64,000 bases of DNA from Daejeonella sp. (GTDB lineage: Bacteria; Bacteroidota; Bacteroidia; Sphingobacteriales; Sphingobacteriaceae). This document shows, piece after piece, positions 10,165 through 19,568 of the stretch (position 1 is the stretch's first letter; each line of letters opens with the position of its first letter). The notes beneath the pieces are model-generated. The model worked only from the letters and a program-made list of their open reading frames with translations. It was not told the origin of the DNA and did not search any database. Position numbers and translations under genes: made by a program. The DNA is taken from the NCBI RefSeq assembly GCF_017495225.1, contig NZ_JAFEIG010000026.1, positions 1 through 64,000 of the forward strand, given 5' to 3'.

Positions 10165-10944
10165 ATGAGTTTAGTTAAAGCCAAAAAGCATCTCGGACAA
10201 CACTTTTTAACCGATAAAAATATCGCTGAAAAGATTGTTAATAGCCTCCAGCAGACTGATAAGTACCATCAAGTGCTTGAGGTTGGTCCCGGAATGGGAA
10301 TACTCTCCGATTTTCTTTTGAGCAATAAAAATTTGGAAACTTTTTTAGTGGATATTGACACGGAGTCTTTCGATTATCTCCATAAAAAATATCCAGAATT
10401 AGGTGGCAGACTCATTAATGCAGATTTTCTGCAAATGAACTTCAAGGAAATCTTTCCAGGTAAATTGGCTGTTATTGGCAATTTTCCATACAACATTTCT
10501 TCCCAAATTTTGTTTAAGATATTAGACAATCGTGATCAGGTTTTAGAGGTGGTTGGAATGTTTCAAAAGGAGGTGGCGCAGCGATGTGCCGAAAAGCCGG
10601 GGAGCAAGGAATACGGAATTTTGAGTGTTTTTTTACAAGCTTTTTATAAGGTTGAGTATCTTTTCACCGTTAAACCGGGAGTTTTTAATCCACCACCCAA
10701 AGTAAATTCGGCAGTTATTCGTTTAACGAGAAATGAAATCGAGAAGCTTGATTGTGATGAAAAATTATTCTGGCAGGTGGTAAAAGCAGGCTTCAATCAG
10801 CGTAGGAAAACGCTTAGAAATGCACTTTCATCTGTTATAAACAAAGATAATATGGGCGATGATCCTTTGTTTGAATTAAGAGCTGAGCGACTTAGTGTTG
10901 CTGATTTCGTAAATTTGACCAATTTAATCAGCCAAAAAAGGTAA
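10165..10944 (+). CDS. rsmA: 16S rRNA (adenine-N6,N6)-dimethyltransferase
   Basis: The 259-aa SAM-dependent enzyme dimethylates two adjacent adenines in the 3' hairpin of 16S rRNA. It has KKHLGQHFLTDKNIAEKI at the N-terminus, the SAM-binding VLEVGPGMGILS, the catalytic NFPYNISSQ (NLPY type) and a C-terminal helical domain. GFNQRRKTLRNAL is a further family signature. Its stop is 9 bp before the dehydrogenase start, suggesting co-transcription. Confidence 0.95.
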   Translation: MSLVKAKKHLGQHFLTDKNIAEKIVNSLQQTDKYHQVLEVGPGMGILSDFLLSNKNLETFLVDIDTESFDYLHKKYPELGGRLINADFLQMNFKEIFPGKLAVIGNFPYNISSQILFKILDNRDQVLEVVGMFQKEVAQRCAEKPGSKEYGILSVFLQAFYKVEYLFTVKPGVFNPPPKVNSAVIRLTRNEIEKLDCDEKLFWQVVKAGFNQRRKTLRNALSSVINKDNMGDDPLFELRAERLSVADFVNLTNLISQKR

Positions 10945-10953
10945 TTCTAGCCC

Positions 10954-11889
10954 ATGAACAAAAAGATACTCATAGCAGATCATTTGCATCCTATTTTTAA
11001 GGAAGAGGCCGAAAAAATGGGCTTTGAATGCCATGATAATGCTTTGATTAGTCGCGAGGAATGTCTTGCCACAATTCATGAATATGACATCATTGCCATT
11101 CGCACCAAATTTCAAATTGATGCGGAGCTGATTGATGCGGGAAAAAAATTAAAGATTATTGCTCGTGCAGGTGCCGGAATGGACAATGTGGATGAGGAAT
11201 ATGCTCATTCTAAGGGTATAAAATGTATTAATGCTCCCGAAGGTAATCGCGATGCCGTTGCAGAGCATGTTATTGGGATGCTGCTCTCATTATTAAATAA
11301 CCTAAGAACTGCAGATTTAGAAGTCCGCCAAGGTATTTGGGATCGAGAGGGGAACCGTGGATGGGAGCTCAAAGGCAAAACCTTAGCGATTATCGGTTAT
11401 GGCAATAATGGCATGATGTTAGCTCGTAAATTATCGGGCTTTGAGCTAAAAATTATTGCTTACGACAAATATAAAACTGGTTTTTCGGATGCTTTTGCTC
11501 AGGAAGTAAGTATGGAGCAAGTGGTTAAGGAGGCCGATATTTTGAGTTTTCATATCCCATTAAGCAGAGAAACACGCCAGCTTTTTAATGATGAATATCT
11601 CTTTCATTTTAAAAAGCCGATTGTACTGCTCAATGCCTCAAGGGGTGAGATAGTGAATACAAAAACCGTTTTAAAAGGTCTTGAAAGTGGGAAAATAGCT
11701 GCTGCGGGATTAGATGTTTTAGAAGTGGAGAAATTTCCTGCCTTGGCTGAACAAGAATGGTTTAAAGAGCTTGCAGAAAGCAAGAAAGTCTTGTTGAGTC
11801 CGCATATTGCTGGCTGGACTCATGAGTCTTATCGAAAAATTTCGGAAGTGCTGGCGCAAAAATTGCAGGTGCTTCTAAGCGAATTTTAG
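10954..11889 (+). CDS. D-isomer-specific 2-hydroxyacid dehydrogenase
   Basis: The 311-aa NAD-dependent dehydrogenase belongs to the PGDH/formate-dehydrogenase-like fold. The nucleotide-binding motif is IIGYGNNGMML (G-x-G-x-x-G, about residue 144). The catalytic Arg lies in LNASRGEIVN and the His in SPHIAGWT. It lacks the C-terminal ACT domain of SerA-type phosphoglycerate dehydrogenases, so the substrate cannot be fixed. It follows rsmA by 9 bp and is followed by a clear terminator at 11987. Confidence 0.85.
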   Translation: MNKKILIADHLHPIFKEEAEKMGFECHDNALISREECLATIHEYDIIAIRTKFQIDAELIDAGKKLKIIARAGAGMDNVDEEYAHSKGIKCINAPEGNRDAVAEHVIGMLLSLLNNLRTADLEVRQGIWDREGNRGWELKGKTLAIIGYGNNGMMLARKLSGFELKIIAYDKYKTGFSDAFAQEVSMEQVVKEADILSFHIPLSRETRQLFNDEYLFHFKKPIVLLNASRGEIVNTKTVLKGLESGKIAAAGLDVLEVEKFPALAEQEWFKELAESKKVLLSPHIAGWTHESYRKISEVLAQKLQVLLSEF

Positions 11890-11986
11890 GATTTCTTTTT
11901 CTTGATGATTTCCAAGATATTGGGAATTTTCAATCTAGAAATTTGGAAATCTTGAGTCAAAAATATTATCTTCGTATTAATGCGAG

Positions 11987-12029
11987 CAAGACTATATTGG
12001 CCTAAGCCAACATAGTCTTGTTTGTTTTT
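11987..12029 (+). terminator. Terminator after the dehydrogenase
   Basis: CAAGACTATATTGGC pairs with GCCAACATAGTCTTG (one mismatch) around a 4-nt loop and is followed by TTTGTTTTT. It ends the rsmA-dehydrogenase unit, just upstream of greA. Confidence 0.85.
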
Positions 12030-12056
12030 ATAGTCTAACCAAAAAAATTGTGAGAT

Positions 12057-12530
12057 ATGTCGGAAGTAACTTATTATACCCGTGAAGGATTAGAAAAGCT
12101 GAAAGAGGAGCTTCATTATTTGAAAACAGAGGGCCGTTCGCAAATATCTAAGGCTATTGCTGAGGCTAGAGACAAGGGTGATTTATCTGAAAATGCCGAG
12201 TATGATGCCGCAAAGGAAGCTCAAGGTCACCATGAGTCTAAAATATCTAAATTGACCAATGTTTTGGCAAATGCACGTTTAATTGATGAATCTAAACTGG
12301 ATTCAACAAAGGTTCTTGCTTTGTCGATCGTTAAGATAAAAAATGTAAATAACGGAGCTACAATGACTTATCAGCTCGTTTCTGAATCGGAAGCTGATTT
12401 GAAATCTGGTAAAATATCTGTTAAATCGCCAATTTCTCAGGGACTTTTAGGCAAAAGTGTAGGCGATAAGGTTGAGATTGTTGTTCCAGCAGGAAAGATT
12501 GAGTTTGAGATTATTGAAATTACGCGTTAA
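12057..12530 (+). CDS. greA: Transcription elongation factor GreA
   Basis: The 157-aa protein has the two GreA domains: an N-terminal coiled coil (about residues 10-75) whose tip carries the acidic DLSENAEYDAAKE motif, and a C-terminal FKBP-like domain containing ISVKSPISQGLLGKSVGD. It rescues backtracked RNA polymerase by stimulating transcript cleavage. It begins 27 bp beyond a terminator hairpin and is followed 36 bp later by a HIT-family gene, a common pairing. Confidence 0.95.
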   Translation: MSEVTYYTREGLEKLKEELHYLKTEGRSQISKAIAEARDKGDLSENAEYDAAKEAQGHHESKISKLTNVLANARLIDESKLDSTKVLALSIVKIKNVNNGATMTYQLVSESEADLKSGKISVKSPISQGLLGKSVGDKVEIVVPAGKIEFEIIEITR

Positions 12531-12566
12531 AAGCATTTTTTTCATCCAATAACATAGGAATTTATT

Positions 12567-12959
12567 ATGGAATCCATTTTCTCAAAAATTGTTGCTGGAG
12601 ATATTCCCGCACATAAAGTTGCCGAAACTATTGATTATTTGGCTTTTTTAGATATCAATCCTTTAACTGAAGGGCATCTTTTGGTGATTCCCAAAAAGGA
12701 GGTTGATTATATTTTTGACTTGGATAGTGAAACCTATGTTGGATTAATGATGTTTGCGCAAATTGTTGCCGATGGCTTGAAGAAAGCAATTCCATGTGAG
12801 CGTGTGGGTATGACCGTGATTGGATTGGAAGTCCCGCATGCTCATATTCATCTCATCCCAATTAAAACTATGGACGACATGAATTTTAGTCGCCCGAAGC
12901 TTAAACTAAGCGAAGAAAGATTAACTGAAATTGCAAACGCTATTCGCGTACATCTTTAA
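12567..12959 (+). CDS. HIT family nucleotide-binding protein
   Basis: The 130-aa protein has the histidine triad HAHIHLIP (H-x-H-x-H, about residues 91-98), the nucleophile motif of nucleoside-phosphoramidate hydrolases. The N-terminal IFSKIVAGDIPAHKV is typical of HinT-like members. It follows greA and converges with ruvC, the two stop codons lying 1 bp apart. Confidence 0.92.
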   Translation: MESIFSKIVAGDIPAHKVAETIDYLAFLDINPLTEGHLLVIPKKEVDYIFDLDSETYVGLMMFAQIVADGLKKAIPCERVGMTVIGLEVPHAHIHLIPIKTMDDMNFSRPKLKLSEERLTEIANAIRVHL

Positions 12960-12960
12960 G

Positions 12961-13530
12961 CTATTTTTTGATTCTTTTTACATTGTCCTTAGCAAAGGCA
13001 TCCCAACCCGTATAACTTTTATTATTTCCAGCACTAGTAATTTTTTGGAAGGAATGGCAAACTGCAACGGCCAGTCCATCTGTAGCATCTAAAAATTCGG
13101 GTGTTTCTGTAAATTTTAACAAGGTTTTTAGCATCGCTGCAACCTGTTCTTTTGATGAATTACCATTTCCAGTAATTGATTGCTTGATTTTTCGTGGTGA
13201 ATATTCAAAAATGGGCAAGTTTCTTGATAATGCTGCTGCCATGGCAACGCCTTGCGCGCGACCAAGTTTGAGCATTACTTGAATATTTTTTCCATAAAAT
13301 GGCGCCTCAATGGAAAGGCAATCAGGTTGGTATTGGTCGATTAGTAGGACCGTTTTCTCAAAAATTTGCTTTAATTTTAATGGGTGATCATCAAGGTGAT
13401 CCATTTTTACTACGCCCATGCAGACTAAATCGACGGTGTTTTTAACCTCTTTAACTATTCCATAGCCCATCACGCTTGTCCCAGGGTCAATTCCAAGGAT
13501 AATCCGTTCTTTTGATTTTTCTTTTAACAT
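12961..13530 (-). CDS. ruvC: Holliday junction resolvase RuvC
   Basis: The 189-aa endonuclease cuts Holliday junctions with RuvAB. The acidic catalytic residues are visible: Asp in ILGIDPGTSVMGYG, Glu in LSIEAPFYGKN and the Asp pair in LDATDGLAVAVCH. The ATG at 13530 was preferred over an upstream TTG at 13539 because family alignment begins close to it. A lysine-rich tail follows the core. Confidence 0.94.
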   Translation of the reverse strand: MLKEKSKERIILGIDPGTSVMGYGIVKEVKNTVDLVCMGVVKMDHLDDHPLKLKQIFEKTVLLIDQYQPDCLSIEAPFYGKNIQVMLKLGRAQGVAMAAALSRNLPIFEYSPRKIKQSITGNGNSSKEQVAAMLKTLLKFTETPEFLDATDGLAVAVCHSFQKITSAGNNKSYTGWDAFAKDNVKRIKK

Positions 13531-13627
13531 GCACCGCAATATTAAGCAATTAGCTTCTTTTTTGTGATTTTGCTGAAAGCATTTTGAAAATAAAAATTGC
13601 CTAGCTTTTTCTTAACATTGCATCAGC

Positions 13628-14602
13628 ATGAAATCACAAACAAAAAAGATTTTAAGTGTAGGAATAAAGTTAAGCGTTCTTGTTTTAGCTTTCTGGTTCA
13701 TTCTTAAGAAATTAAATGATAACCAGAATATAAGCAATTTTCATTCGCTGATGGCTTCAATTTCGCTTCCTGACGTCATTTTGGTGATGATTAGTGTCTT
13801 TTTGCTGATGTTATTAAACTGGTTTTTAGAATCCCTGAAATGGAAATTTTTAATTAGAGATATTGAAAAAATAGATACATGGAAGGCTATTGAGTCTGTT
13901 TTTTGTGGCTTAACATGGGCAGTATTTACTCCCAACCGAATTGGGGAGTATGGCGGAAGGGTGTTTTTTCTATCCCCAAGGAGGCGTATCATGGGGTTAG
14001 TAGCCATGGGGGTAGGCGCAATTGGTCAGATGGTTATAACCAATGTATTGGGTTCTTTGGCTCTCCTATGGTTTTTTATAAATTTTATTGAGCTAAATTC
14101 CATCTTAATTTTTTCATTGAGTTTGCTGGTTGTTCTTTTTTGCAGCTTCATGCTTCTGTTTTATTTTAATATTCAATGGCTTTATGGACTCTTGATGAAA
14201 ATTAATTTTTTGAAGCCCTATAGGAGGTTTCTAATCATTTTCTCAAAGTATAAACATGCAGATATAGTTCAGATTTTGCTCTATTCTTCCTCCCGATATC
14301 TGATTTTTACGATTCAATATTTTTTAGTTATACATTTGTTAGTCCCTGATATTCAATGGTTTGATATGACTATGGTATTATTTATTTTCTATTTCATACA
14401 ATCTGCACTTCCTTCCCTCGACCTTCTGGATATTGGTGTTAGAGCCAGTGTTGCCACCTATTTTTTTGCTTTTATCACCAATCAAGAAATAGCAATTATG
14501 GCGGCAATTGCTTGTGTTTGGTTAATAAATTTAATTATTCCAGCTATTTTTGGTTCAGTTTTCGTGTTTAAACTTAATTTCTTTGGTCGTTCTAATCGCT
14601 AA
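13628..14602 (+). CDS. Flippase-like / lysylphosphatidylglycerol synthase TM family protein
   Basis: The 324-aa protein has about eight transmembrane segments and the UPF0104/YbhN-type motif WAVFTPNRIGEYGGRVFFL (about residues 95-115). It lacks the cytoplasmic synthase domain of MprF. The family is associated with lipid translocation or polyprenol-linked glycan export. It overlaps or abuts the GT2 gene, which suggests a shared role in envelope glycolipid assembly. That role is an inference. Confidence 0.75.
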   Translation: MKSQTKKILSVGIKLSVLVLAFWFILKKLNDNQNISNFHSLMASISLPDVILVMISVFLLMLLNWFLESLKWKFLIRDIEKIDTWKAIESVFCGLTWAVFTPNRIGEYGGRVFFLSPRRRIMGLVAMGVGAIGQMVITNVLGSLALLWFFINFIELNSILIFSLSLLVVLFCSFMLLFYFNIQWLYGLLMKINFLKPYRRFLIIFSKYKHADIVQILLYSSSRYLIFTIQYFLVIHLLVPDIQWFDMTMVLFIFYFIQSALPSLDLLDIGVRASVATYFFAFITNQEIAIMAAIACVWLINLIIPAIFGSVFVFKLNFFGRSNR

Positions 14603-15716
14603 TATCTTCACATCTATTTTCACATTAATTTATGTGGGAATCTTACTTTATTTGAAAAATGGCTGGTCGAAAATTAAATCTTTTCAAGCAAAAGAAGAGC
14701 CTTGCAAAACAACAGTAAGCGTTTTAATTGCTGCTAGGAATGAGGAAGAAAACATCAAAAAAACGATTGAGGATGTATTGGCGCAGGACTACCCTTCGGA
14801 TTTATTGGAATTAATTATTGTAGATGATCATTCAACGGATCGTACCTCCGAAATTGTAAGGTCTTTTGCCGCTCAAGGGGTAAAATTGATCGTTCTGAAT
14901 GAAAAGGAAGCCCTTAATTCCTATAAGAAAAAGGCCATTTCAGAAGCAATTAAGCAGTCGGATGCCGAGTTAATTGTGACTACAGACGCTGACTGTAGGA
15001 TGGGTTCAAAATGGTTAAAAACTATTGTATCATACTTTGAATCAGGGGATTATAAGCTTGTTTCTTCGCCCGTTATTTATTTTGAAGAGAAAAATTTATT
15101 CGAAAAATTGCAGAGTCTCGAATTTTTATTCTTGATCAGTTTGGGCGCTTCTGGAATAGGGAATGGCATGCCAACAACCTGCAATGGTGCAAATTTGGCT
15201 TATCGTAGGGATGTCTTTTTAGCTTTGAATGGCTTTCAAGGAATTGACAATTTAGCCTCGGGAGATGATGAACTTTTCATGCATAAAGTGGCAGCAGCCT
15301 ATCCCAATGGCATTGCCTTTTGTAAATCGAGAGACGCAATTGTGAATACGCATGCTAAGCCAAATCTTGGCGAATTTATTCAGCAGCGTAAGCGTTGGGC
15401 ATCAAAGAGTACGAGCTATAAAAATAAATGGCTTGTAGCTTTGGGGATTGTACTTTGGTTTTTTAATCTCAGTATCTTGTTAAACGCTATTGCTGGATTT
15501 ATTAACCCTATCTTCTGGATGCTTGCTGCCATTAGTTTTGCTTTTAAAGCAATTGCTGAGCTTTTATTTATGATTCCAGTCTGCCAATTTGAGGGGAGAC
15601 CCCGATTATTGTGGTATCAGCCATTTTTATCTCTAATTCATATTTTTTATCTCATTTATATCGGAATTGCAGGTAATTCTGGAAAATATATGTGGAAAGG
15701 GAGATTGGTGAGGTAA
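14550..15716 (+). CDS. Family 2 glycosyltransferase, membrane-anchored
   Basis: The protein is up to 388 aa and has the GT-A fold of family 2 glycosyltransferases. It has an N-terminal transmembrane helix, VSVLIAARNEEENI, the nucleotide-sugar motif IIVDDHSTD, the DxD-like TTDADCRMG and a C-terminal QQRKRWASK motif (Q-x-x-R-W). Two or three C-terminal transmembrane segments follow (about residues 295-380). No ATG precedes the catalytic domain; starts are TTG at 14550, overlapping the previous gene by 53 bp, or TTG at 14583. It probably acts with the upstream flippase-like protein. Confidence 0.85.
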   Translation: MVQFSCLNLISLVVLIANIFTSIFTLIYVGILLYLKNGWSKIKSFQAKEEPCKTTVSVLIAARNEEENIKKTIEDVLAQDYPSDLLELIIVDDHSTDRTSEIVRSFAAQGVKLIVLNEKEALNSYKKKAISEAIKQSDAELIVTTDADCRMGSKWLKTIVSYFESGDYKLVSSPVIYFEEKNLFEKLQSLEFLFLISLGASGIGNGMPTTCNGANLAYRRDVFLALNGFQGIDNLASGDDELFMHKVAAAYPNGIAFCKSRDAIVNTHAKPNLGEFIQQRKRWASKSTSYKNKWLVALGIVLWFFNLSILLNAIAGFINPIFWMLAAISFAFKAIAELLFMIPVCQFEGRPRLLWYQPFLSLIHIFYLIYIGIAGNSGKYMWKGRLVR

Positions 15717-15785
15717 TTATTTCTAAAATATTATTTTATGTATTTTTGTAATAATTAAAGGCATTCATTCTTTTAAAGCATAACA

Positions 15786-17030
15786 TTGTCGGATACATCA
15801 CAGCCATTTAAAAATGACGAAAGTGACTTGATTCAACTTCTCCTGAAGCGCCAGGCAGAATTGAACTCTTTACTTGAAATCACACAAGCCATTAACAAAA
15901 ATAGTGCATCATCGGTGTTATTTGAGATCCTCGTTCTTATTTTGAATGAGCATTTAAAAATTGGTAAAATCCGACTTTTAATCCGTGAAGGTGAACATTT
16001 TTATTGTGCAACACGCTTTGGTGGCGAATTTGAAAATGCCAAAGTTTTACAACAAACCTGTCAGGCGCTAAGCAACATAAAAGAAATTAGCTCTCTTAAA
16101 TCTCATATAGATTCGCTTTTAAATACATACGACTATTTCGTTCCTGTTTTTCATCAAGATGAGTTCCTTGCCTTTGTTTTAATTGGCGATTTGGATAAAG
16201 ATCAGAAGCTGATTGCGAACGATTTGAATTTTATTCAGACCCTAATCAATATGATTATAGTGGCTTTAGAGAATAAAAAACTCTTCAAGGAGCGTGTGGA
16301 AAGGGAAAGGCTACAACGAGATATGGAGCTTGCCGTAGAGGTGCAGGGTATGCTGATTCCTAGGAGCTTACCTAAAACTGGGGCTGTTGAGGTGGGGGCT
16401 ACCTATCTCCCAAATGAAAATATTGGCGGCGATTACTTCGATTTCATAAAAACGGGTACCGATGAATTTTTATGGTGTATTGCCGATGCATCAGGAAAGG
16501 GAGTGTCTGCAGCTTTATTAATGGCCAATTTACAAGCTAGTTTAAGAGCCTGGGCTTCGGTTGAAAATGACTTAGTGAAAATTATTGAGCGATTGAACGA
16601 AATTGTAGTTTCTAACACTAATGGTGATCGATTTATCACTTTATTTTTAGGTCTCTACAACGAAAAAACTAGGGAGCTGAGCTATGTTAATGCTGGTCAT
16701 AATCCTCCAATTTTATTACGTAACGATGAAGTTAAATTTTTAAAAGAAGGTACAACCATCATCGGCGCCTTTGAAACGCTGCCTTCAATCAGTGTAGGAA
16801 AAGAGATTTTAAGTCCCGGAAGCATTATTTTTAACTATACCGACGGACTAGTCGAGAGTCCGAATGAGGATGTTTATATATCTGATAATGAATTATTTAC
16901 GCATTTGCAAAAGAATAAAAACCTTCCTGTTGATAGCTTAAATGAAAATATGCTGAGAGATATTCAAACAGCAAATAATGCAGTGATGAACTCGGATGAT
17001 ATCACCATTTTAACCATTCGCGTGCTTTAA
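15786..17030 (+). CDS. GAF-domain PP2C/SpoIIE serine phosphatase
   Basis: The 414-aa protein combines an N-terminal GAF-like sensor (about residues 15-170), a short coiled linker (EKVERERLQRDMELAVEVQ) and a SpoIIE-type PP2C domain (about 185-412). Metal-binding motifs are GGDYFDF, ADASGKGVSAALLMANL, NAGHNPP and NYTDGLVES. Such RsbU-like proteins dephosphorylate anti-sigma-factor antagonists; no partner switch is visible here. The start codon appears to be TTG. Confidence 0.88.
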   Translation: MSDTSQPFKNDESDLIQLLLKRQAELNSLLEITQAINKNSASSVLFEILVLILNEHLKIGKIRLLIREGEHFYCATRFGGEFENAKVLQQTCQALSNIKEISSLKSHIDSLLNTYDYFVPVFHQDEFLAFVLIGDLDKDQKLIANDLNFIQTLINMIIVALENKKLFKERVERERLQRDMELAVEVQGMLIPRSLPKTGAVEVGATYLPNENIGGDYFDFIKTGTDEFLWCIADASGKGVSAALLMANLQASLRAWASVENDLVKIIERLNEIVVSNTNGDRFITLFLGLYNEKTRELSYVNAGHNPPILLRNDEVKFLKEGTTIIGAFETLPSISVGKEILSPGSIIFNYTDGLVESPNEDVYISDNELFTHLQKNKNLPVDSLNENMLRDIQTANNAVMNSDDITILTIRVL

Positions 17031-17059
17031 ACGTTCTAAATAAATTCTAATTAATAAAC

Positions 17060-17659
17060 ATGCTTTTACCTTATTTGCAGGATGAATTTATTGAGGCGGG
17101 TTGTGATGAGGCGGGTAGGGGTTGCCTCGCGGGACCAGTTTTTGCGGCTGCAGTGATACTTCCTAAAAATTTTGAGCATAATCTTTTGAATGATTCTAAA
17201 CAGCTAAAAGAGTCTGATCGTTTCGAATTAAGACAAATAATTGAACAAGAAGCATTGGCATTTGGAGTAGCGATGGTAGATCATGAGGAAATTGATAAAA
17301 TTAATATTTTAAATGCATCCATTAGGGCTATGCATTTGTCTATCAATAAGTTAAGTGTGCGTCCTGGTTTTATAATTATCGATGGAAATCGCTTTAAACC
17401 TTATCAAGATATCCCACATCAGTGTGTAATTAAGGGTGATGGTAAATATTTCTCTATAGCAGCAGCATCTATTTTGGCTAAGACTTACCGAGATGAATTT
17501 ATGCTAAATTTAGCATCTGATTATCCGAAATACGATTGGGAAAATAATAAGGGTTATCCTACCATAAAACACTGCAATGCGGTAATCGAACATGGATTGA
17601 CGCCCTATCATCGTAAAAGTTTTAGAGTGAGCGACCCACAATTGAAGCTTTCTCTTTAA
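17060..17659 (+). CDS. rnhB: Ribonuclease HII
   Basis: The 199-aa enzyme removes RNA, including single ribonucleotides, from DNA duplexes. The catalytic Asp-Glu pair lies in AGCDEAGRGCLAGPVFAAAV; the third Asp is in FIIIDGNRF and the fourth in SILAKTYRDEFM. The late KGYPTIKH motif is typical. It follows the SpoIIE-type phosphatase by 29 bp. Confidence 0.95.
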   Translation: MLLPYLQDEFIEAGCDEAGRGCLAGPVFAAAVILPKNFEHNLLNDSKQLKESDRFELRQIIEQEALAFGVAMVDHEEIDKINILNASIRAMHLSINKLSVRPGFIIIDGNRFKPYQDIPHQCVIKGDGKYFSIAAASILAKTYRDEFMLNLASDYPKYDWENNKGYPTIKHCNAVIEHGLTPYHRKSFRVSDPQLKLSL

Positions 17660-17704
17660 ATGAAAAGAAGCAAAAATTGAGGCTTCCTTTTAATCGTTTT
17701 TGAC

Positions 17705-17712
17705 TACTTTTG
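17705..17712 (+). promoter_or_regulatory. Bacteroidota -7 element upstream of gcvT
   Basis: TACTTTTG matches TAnnTTTG exactly and ends 24 bp before the gcvT ATG. A convincing -33 TTTG at normal spacing was not found. Confidence 0.4.
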
Positions 17713-17736
17713 CGGCAACCAATAAAAAATTTCAAA

Positions 17737-18813
17737 ATGAAGAATGTTGCTTTAAACGATACGCACATTGCCCTAGGGGCTAAAATGGTTCCTTTTGCGG
17801 GATTTAATATGCCTGTTCAATACAGTGGAATTAATATCGAACATGAAACCGTTCGTAAGGCGGTAGGCGTTTTTGATGTGAGTCACATGGGTGAATTTAT
17901 TCTGAAAGGTGAAGGTGCGCTCGATTTAATTCAGCGTGTTACTTCAAATGATGCGTCGAAGTTATTTGATGGTAAAATTCAATATTCTTGCTTGCCAAAT
18001 GAAAATGGCGGGATTGTAGATGATTTATTGGTTTATAGAATTGATGAAAAAACCTATATGTTGGTGGTAAATGCTTCCAATATTGATAAAGATTGGGACT
18101 GGATTTCAAAATATAATACTGGTGGTGTTGAGATGATCAATATTTCTGATCGTACCTCATTATTGGCGGTTCAGGGACCGAAAGCTGCGGAGGCGCTTCA
18201 AAGTTTAACCGAGGTAGATTTATCGGCTATGGAATATTATACTTTCAAAAAAGGTGTTTTTGCTGGTGTGGAGAATGTTTTAATCTCAGCAACAGGCTAT
18301 ACCGGAGCTGGAGGTTTTGAATTATATTTTGATGAAGAGCATTCTGAGCATATCTGGAATGCTGTATTTAAATCGGGTGCTGATTTTGGGATAAAACCTA
18401 TCGGATTGGCAGCTCGTGATACTTTGCGTTTAGAAATGGGCTTCTGCCTTTATGGAAATGATATTGATGATACTACTTCTCCGCTTGAAGCTGGTTTAGG
18501 ATGGATTACCAAGTTTAGCAAGAGCTTTGTGAATTCTGAAAATTTAGCGGCACAAAAAGAAAGCGGTGTTACTCGCAAACTTATTGGTTTTGAGATGATT
18601 GAGCGTGGTATTCCACGTCATGATTATGAAGTTTTTGATGCCTCTGGAAATATTATTGGAAAAGTAACTTCGGGTACGCAATCGCCTACGCTTCAAAAAG
18701 CTATCGGATTGGCTTATGTGAAAACCGAATTTTCAAAGGAAGGAAGCGAAATTTTTATCGGAATCCGTGAAAATAAAGTTAAGGCTCAGGTTGTTAAATT
18801 CCCATTTAAATAA
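17737..18813 (+). CDS. gcvT: Glycine cleavage system T protein (aminomethyltransferase)
   Basis: The 358-aa folate-binding enzyme transfers the methylene group from the H-protein-bound intermediate to tetrahydrofolate. Motifs include [38 protein letters not shown] and the C-terminal [17 protein letters not shown]. The ATG at 17737 was chosen because family alignment starts at [16 protein letters not shown]; an upstream TTG at 17710 would add nine atypical residues and overlaps the -7 element. No gcvP or gcvH is seen in this window. Confidence 0.94.
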   Translation: MKNVALNDTHIALGAKMVPFAGFNMPVQYSGINIEHETVRKAVGVFDVSHMGEFILKGEGALDLIQRVTSNDASKLFDGKIQYSCLPNENGGIVDDLLVYRIDEKTYMLVVNASNIDKDWDWISKYNTGGVEMINISDRTSLLAVQGPKAAEALQSLTEVDLSAMEYYTFKKGVFAGVENVLISATGYTGAGGFELYFDEEHSEHIWNAVFKSGADFGIKPIGLAARDTLRLEMGFCLYGNDIDDTTSPLEAGLGWITKFSKSFVNSENLAAQKESGVTRKLIGFEMIERGIPRHDYEVFDASGNIIGKVTSGTQSPTLQKAIGLAYVKTEFSKEGSEIFIGIRENKVKAQVVKFPFK

Positions 18814-18828
18814 TTCATTATCAAGAGA

Positions 18829-19542
18829 ATGCAAAAACGTAACCTTGAGGTTTGTCTTACCCCAGCACTATTACATTTACACGATATTTCAAATAGCATA
18901 GTTGTTGTAATTGATATTTTTAGAGCCACTTCTTCCATTTGTTATGGAATTGAAAATGGCGCTACGTCAATTATTCCTGTTGCGAGTATTGAAGCTTGTG
19001 AATCTTATCGTGAATCTGATTTTTTATTGGCTGCAGAGCGTAATGGGGAGGTTGTTAATGGCTTTGACTTCGGAAATTCGCCTTTTTCATATACTTCTGA
19101 AAAGGTAAATGGGAAGACAATTGTTTTAACTACCACCAATGGGACGCATGCCATCAACATGTCGCGCAGTGCTAGCAAAATTGTTATTGGCTCTTTTTTA
19201 AATATTGCTGCTTTGTGCAATTGGCTTAAAACACAATCGAATGATGTTTTATTGCTTTGTTCAGGCTGGAAAGATAAAGTCAATTTGGAAGACACTCTTT
19301 TTGCAGGTGGTGTAGTTCATTACCTTAAAAATGAGGATTATGTTTTGGATGATGCGGGTATCGCTTCAGAAGATCTTTATAATTTAGCTAAAGAAGACCT
19401 TAGTCTTTACCTCAAGAAAACTTCTCATAGCGAGCGTTTAAAAAAGCTTGGTATTGAAGAGGATATCGCTTTTTGCCTGAACCAAAATATTACTAGTAGC
19501 ATTCCAGTTTTGGAAGGAGAGCGATTGGTGAGGATGCAATAA
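18829..19542 (+). CDS. comB: 2-phosphosulfolactate phosphatase
   Basis: The 237-aa protein belongs to the ComB family, named for the step from 2-phosphosulfolactate to sulfolactate in coenzyme M synthesis. In bacteria the family is widespread and its real substrate is often unclear. Signatures are VVVIDIFRATSSICYGIENGA, AAERNGEVVNGFDFGNSPF, LTTTNGTHA and LLLCSGWKDKVNLEDTLFAGG. It follows gcvT by 15 bp, so the two may be co-transcribed. Confidence 0.85.
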   Translation: MQKRNLEVCLTPALLHLHDISNSIVVVIDIFRATSSICYGIENGATSIIPVASIEACESYRESDFLLAAERNGEVVNGFDFGNSPFSYTSEKVNGKTIVLTTTNGTHAINMSRSASKIVIGSFLNIAALCNWLKTQSNDVLLLCSGWKDKVNLEDTLFAGGVVHYLKNEDYVLDDAGIASEDLYNLAKEDLSLYLKKTSHSERLKKLGIEEDIAFCLNQNITSSIPVLEGERLVRMQ

Positions 19543-19568
19543 AATTTGCTTTAAATAAGCTTTGCTCT

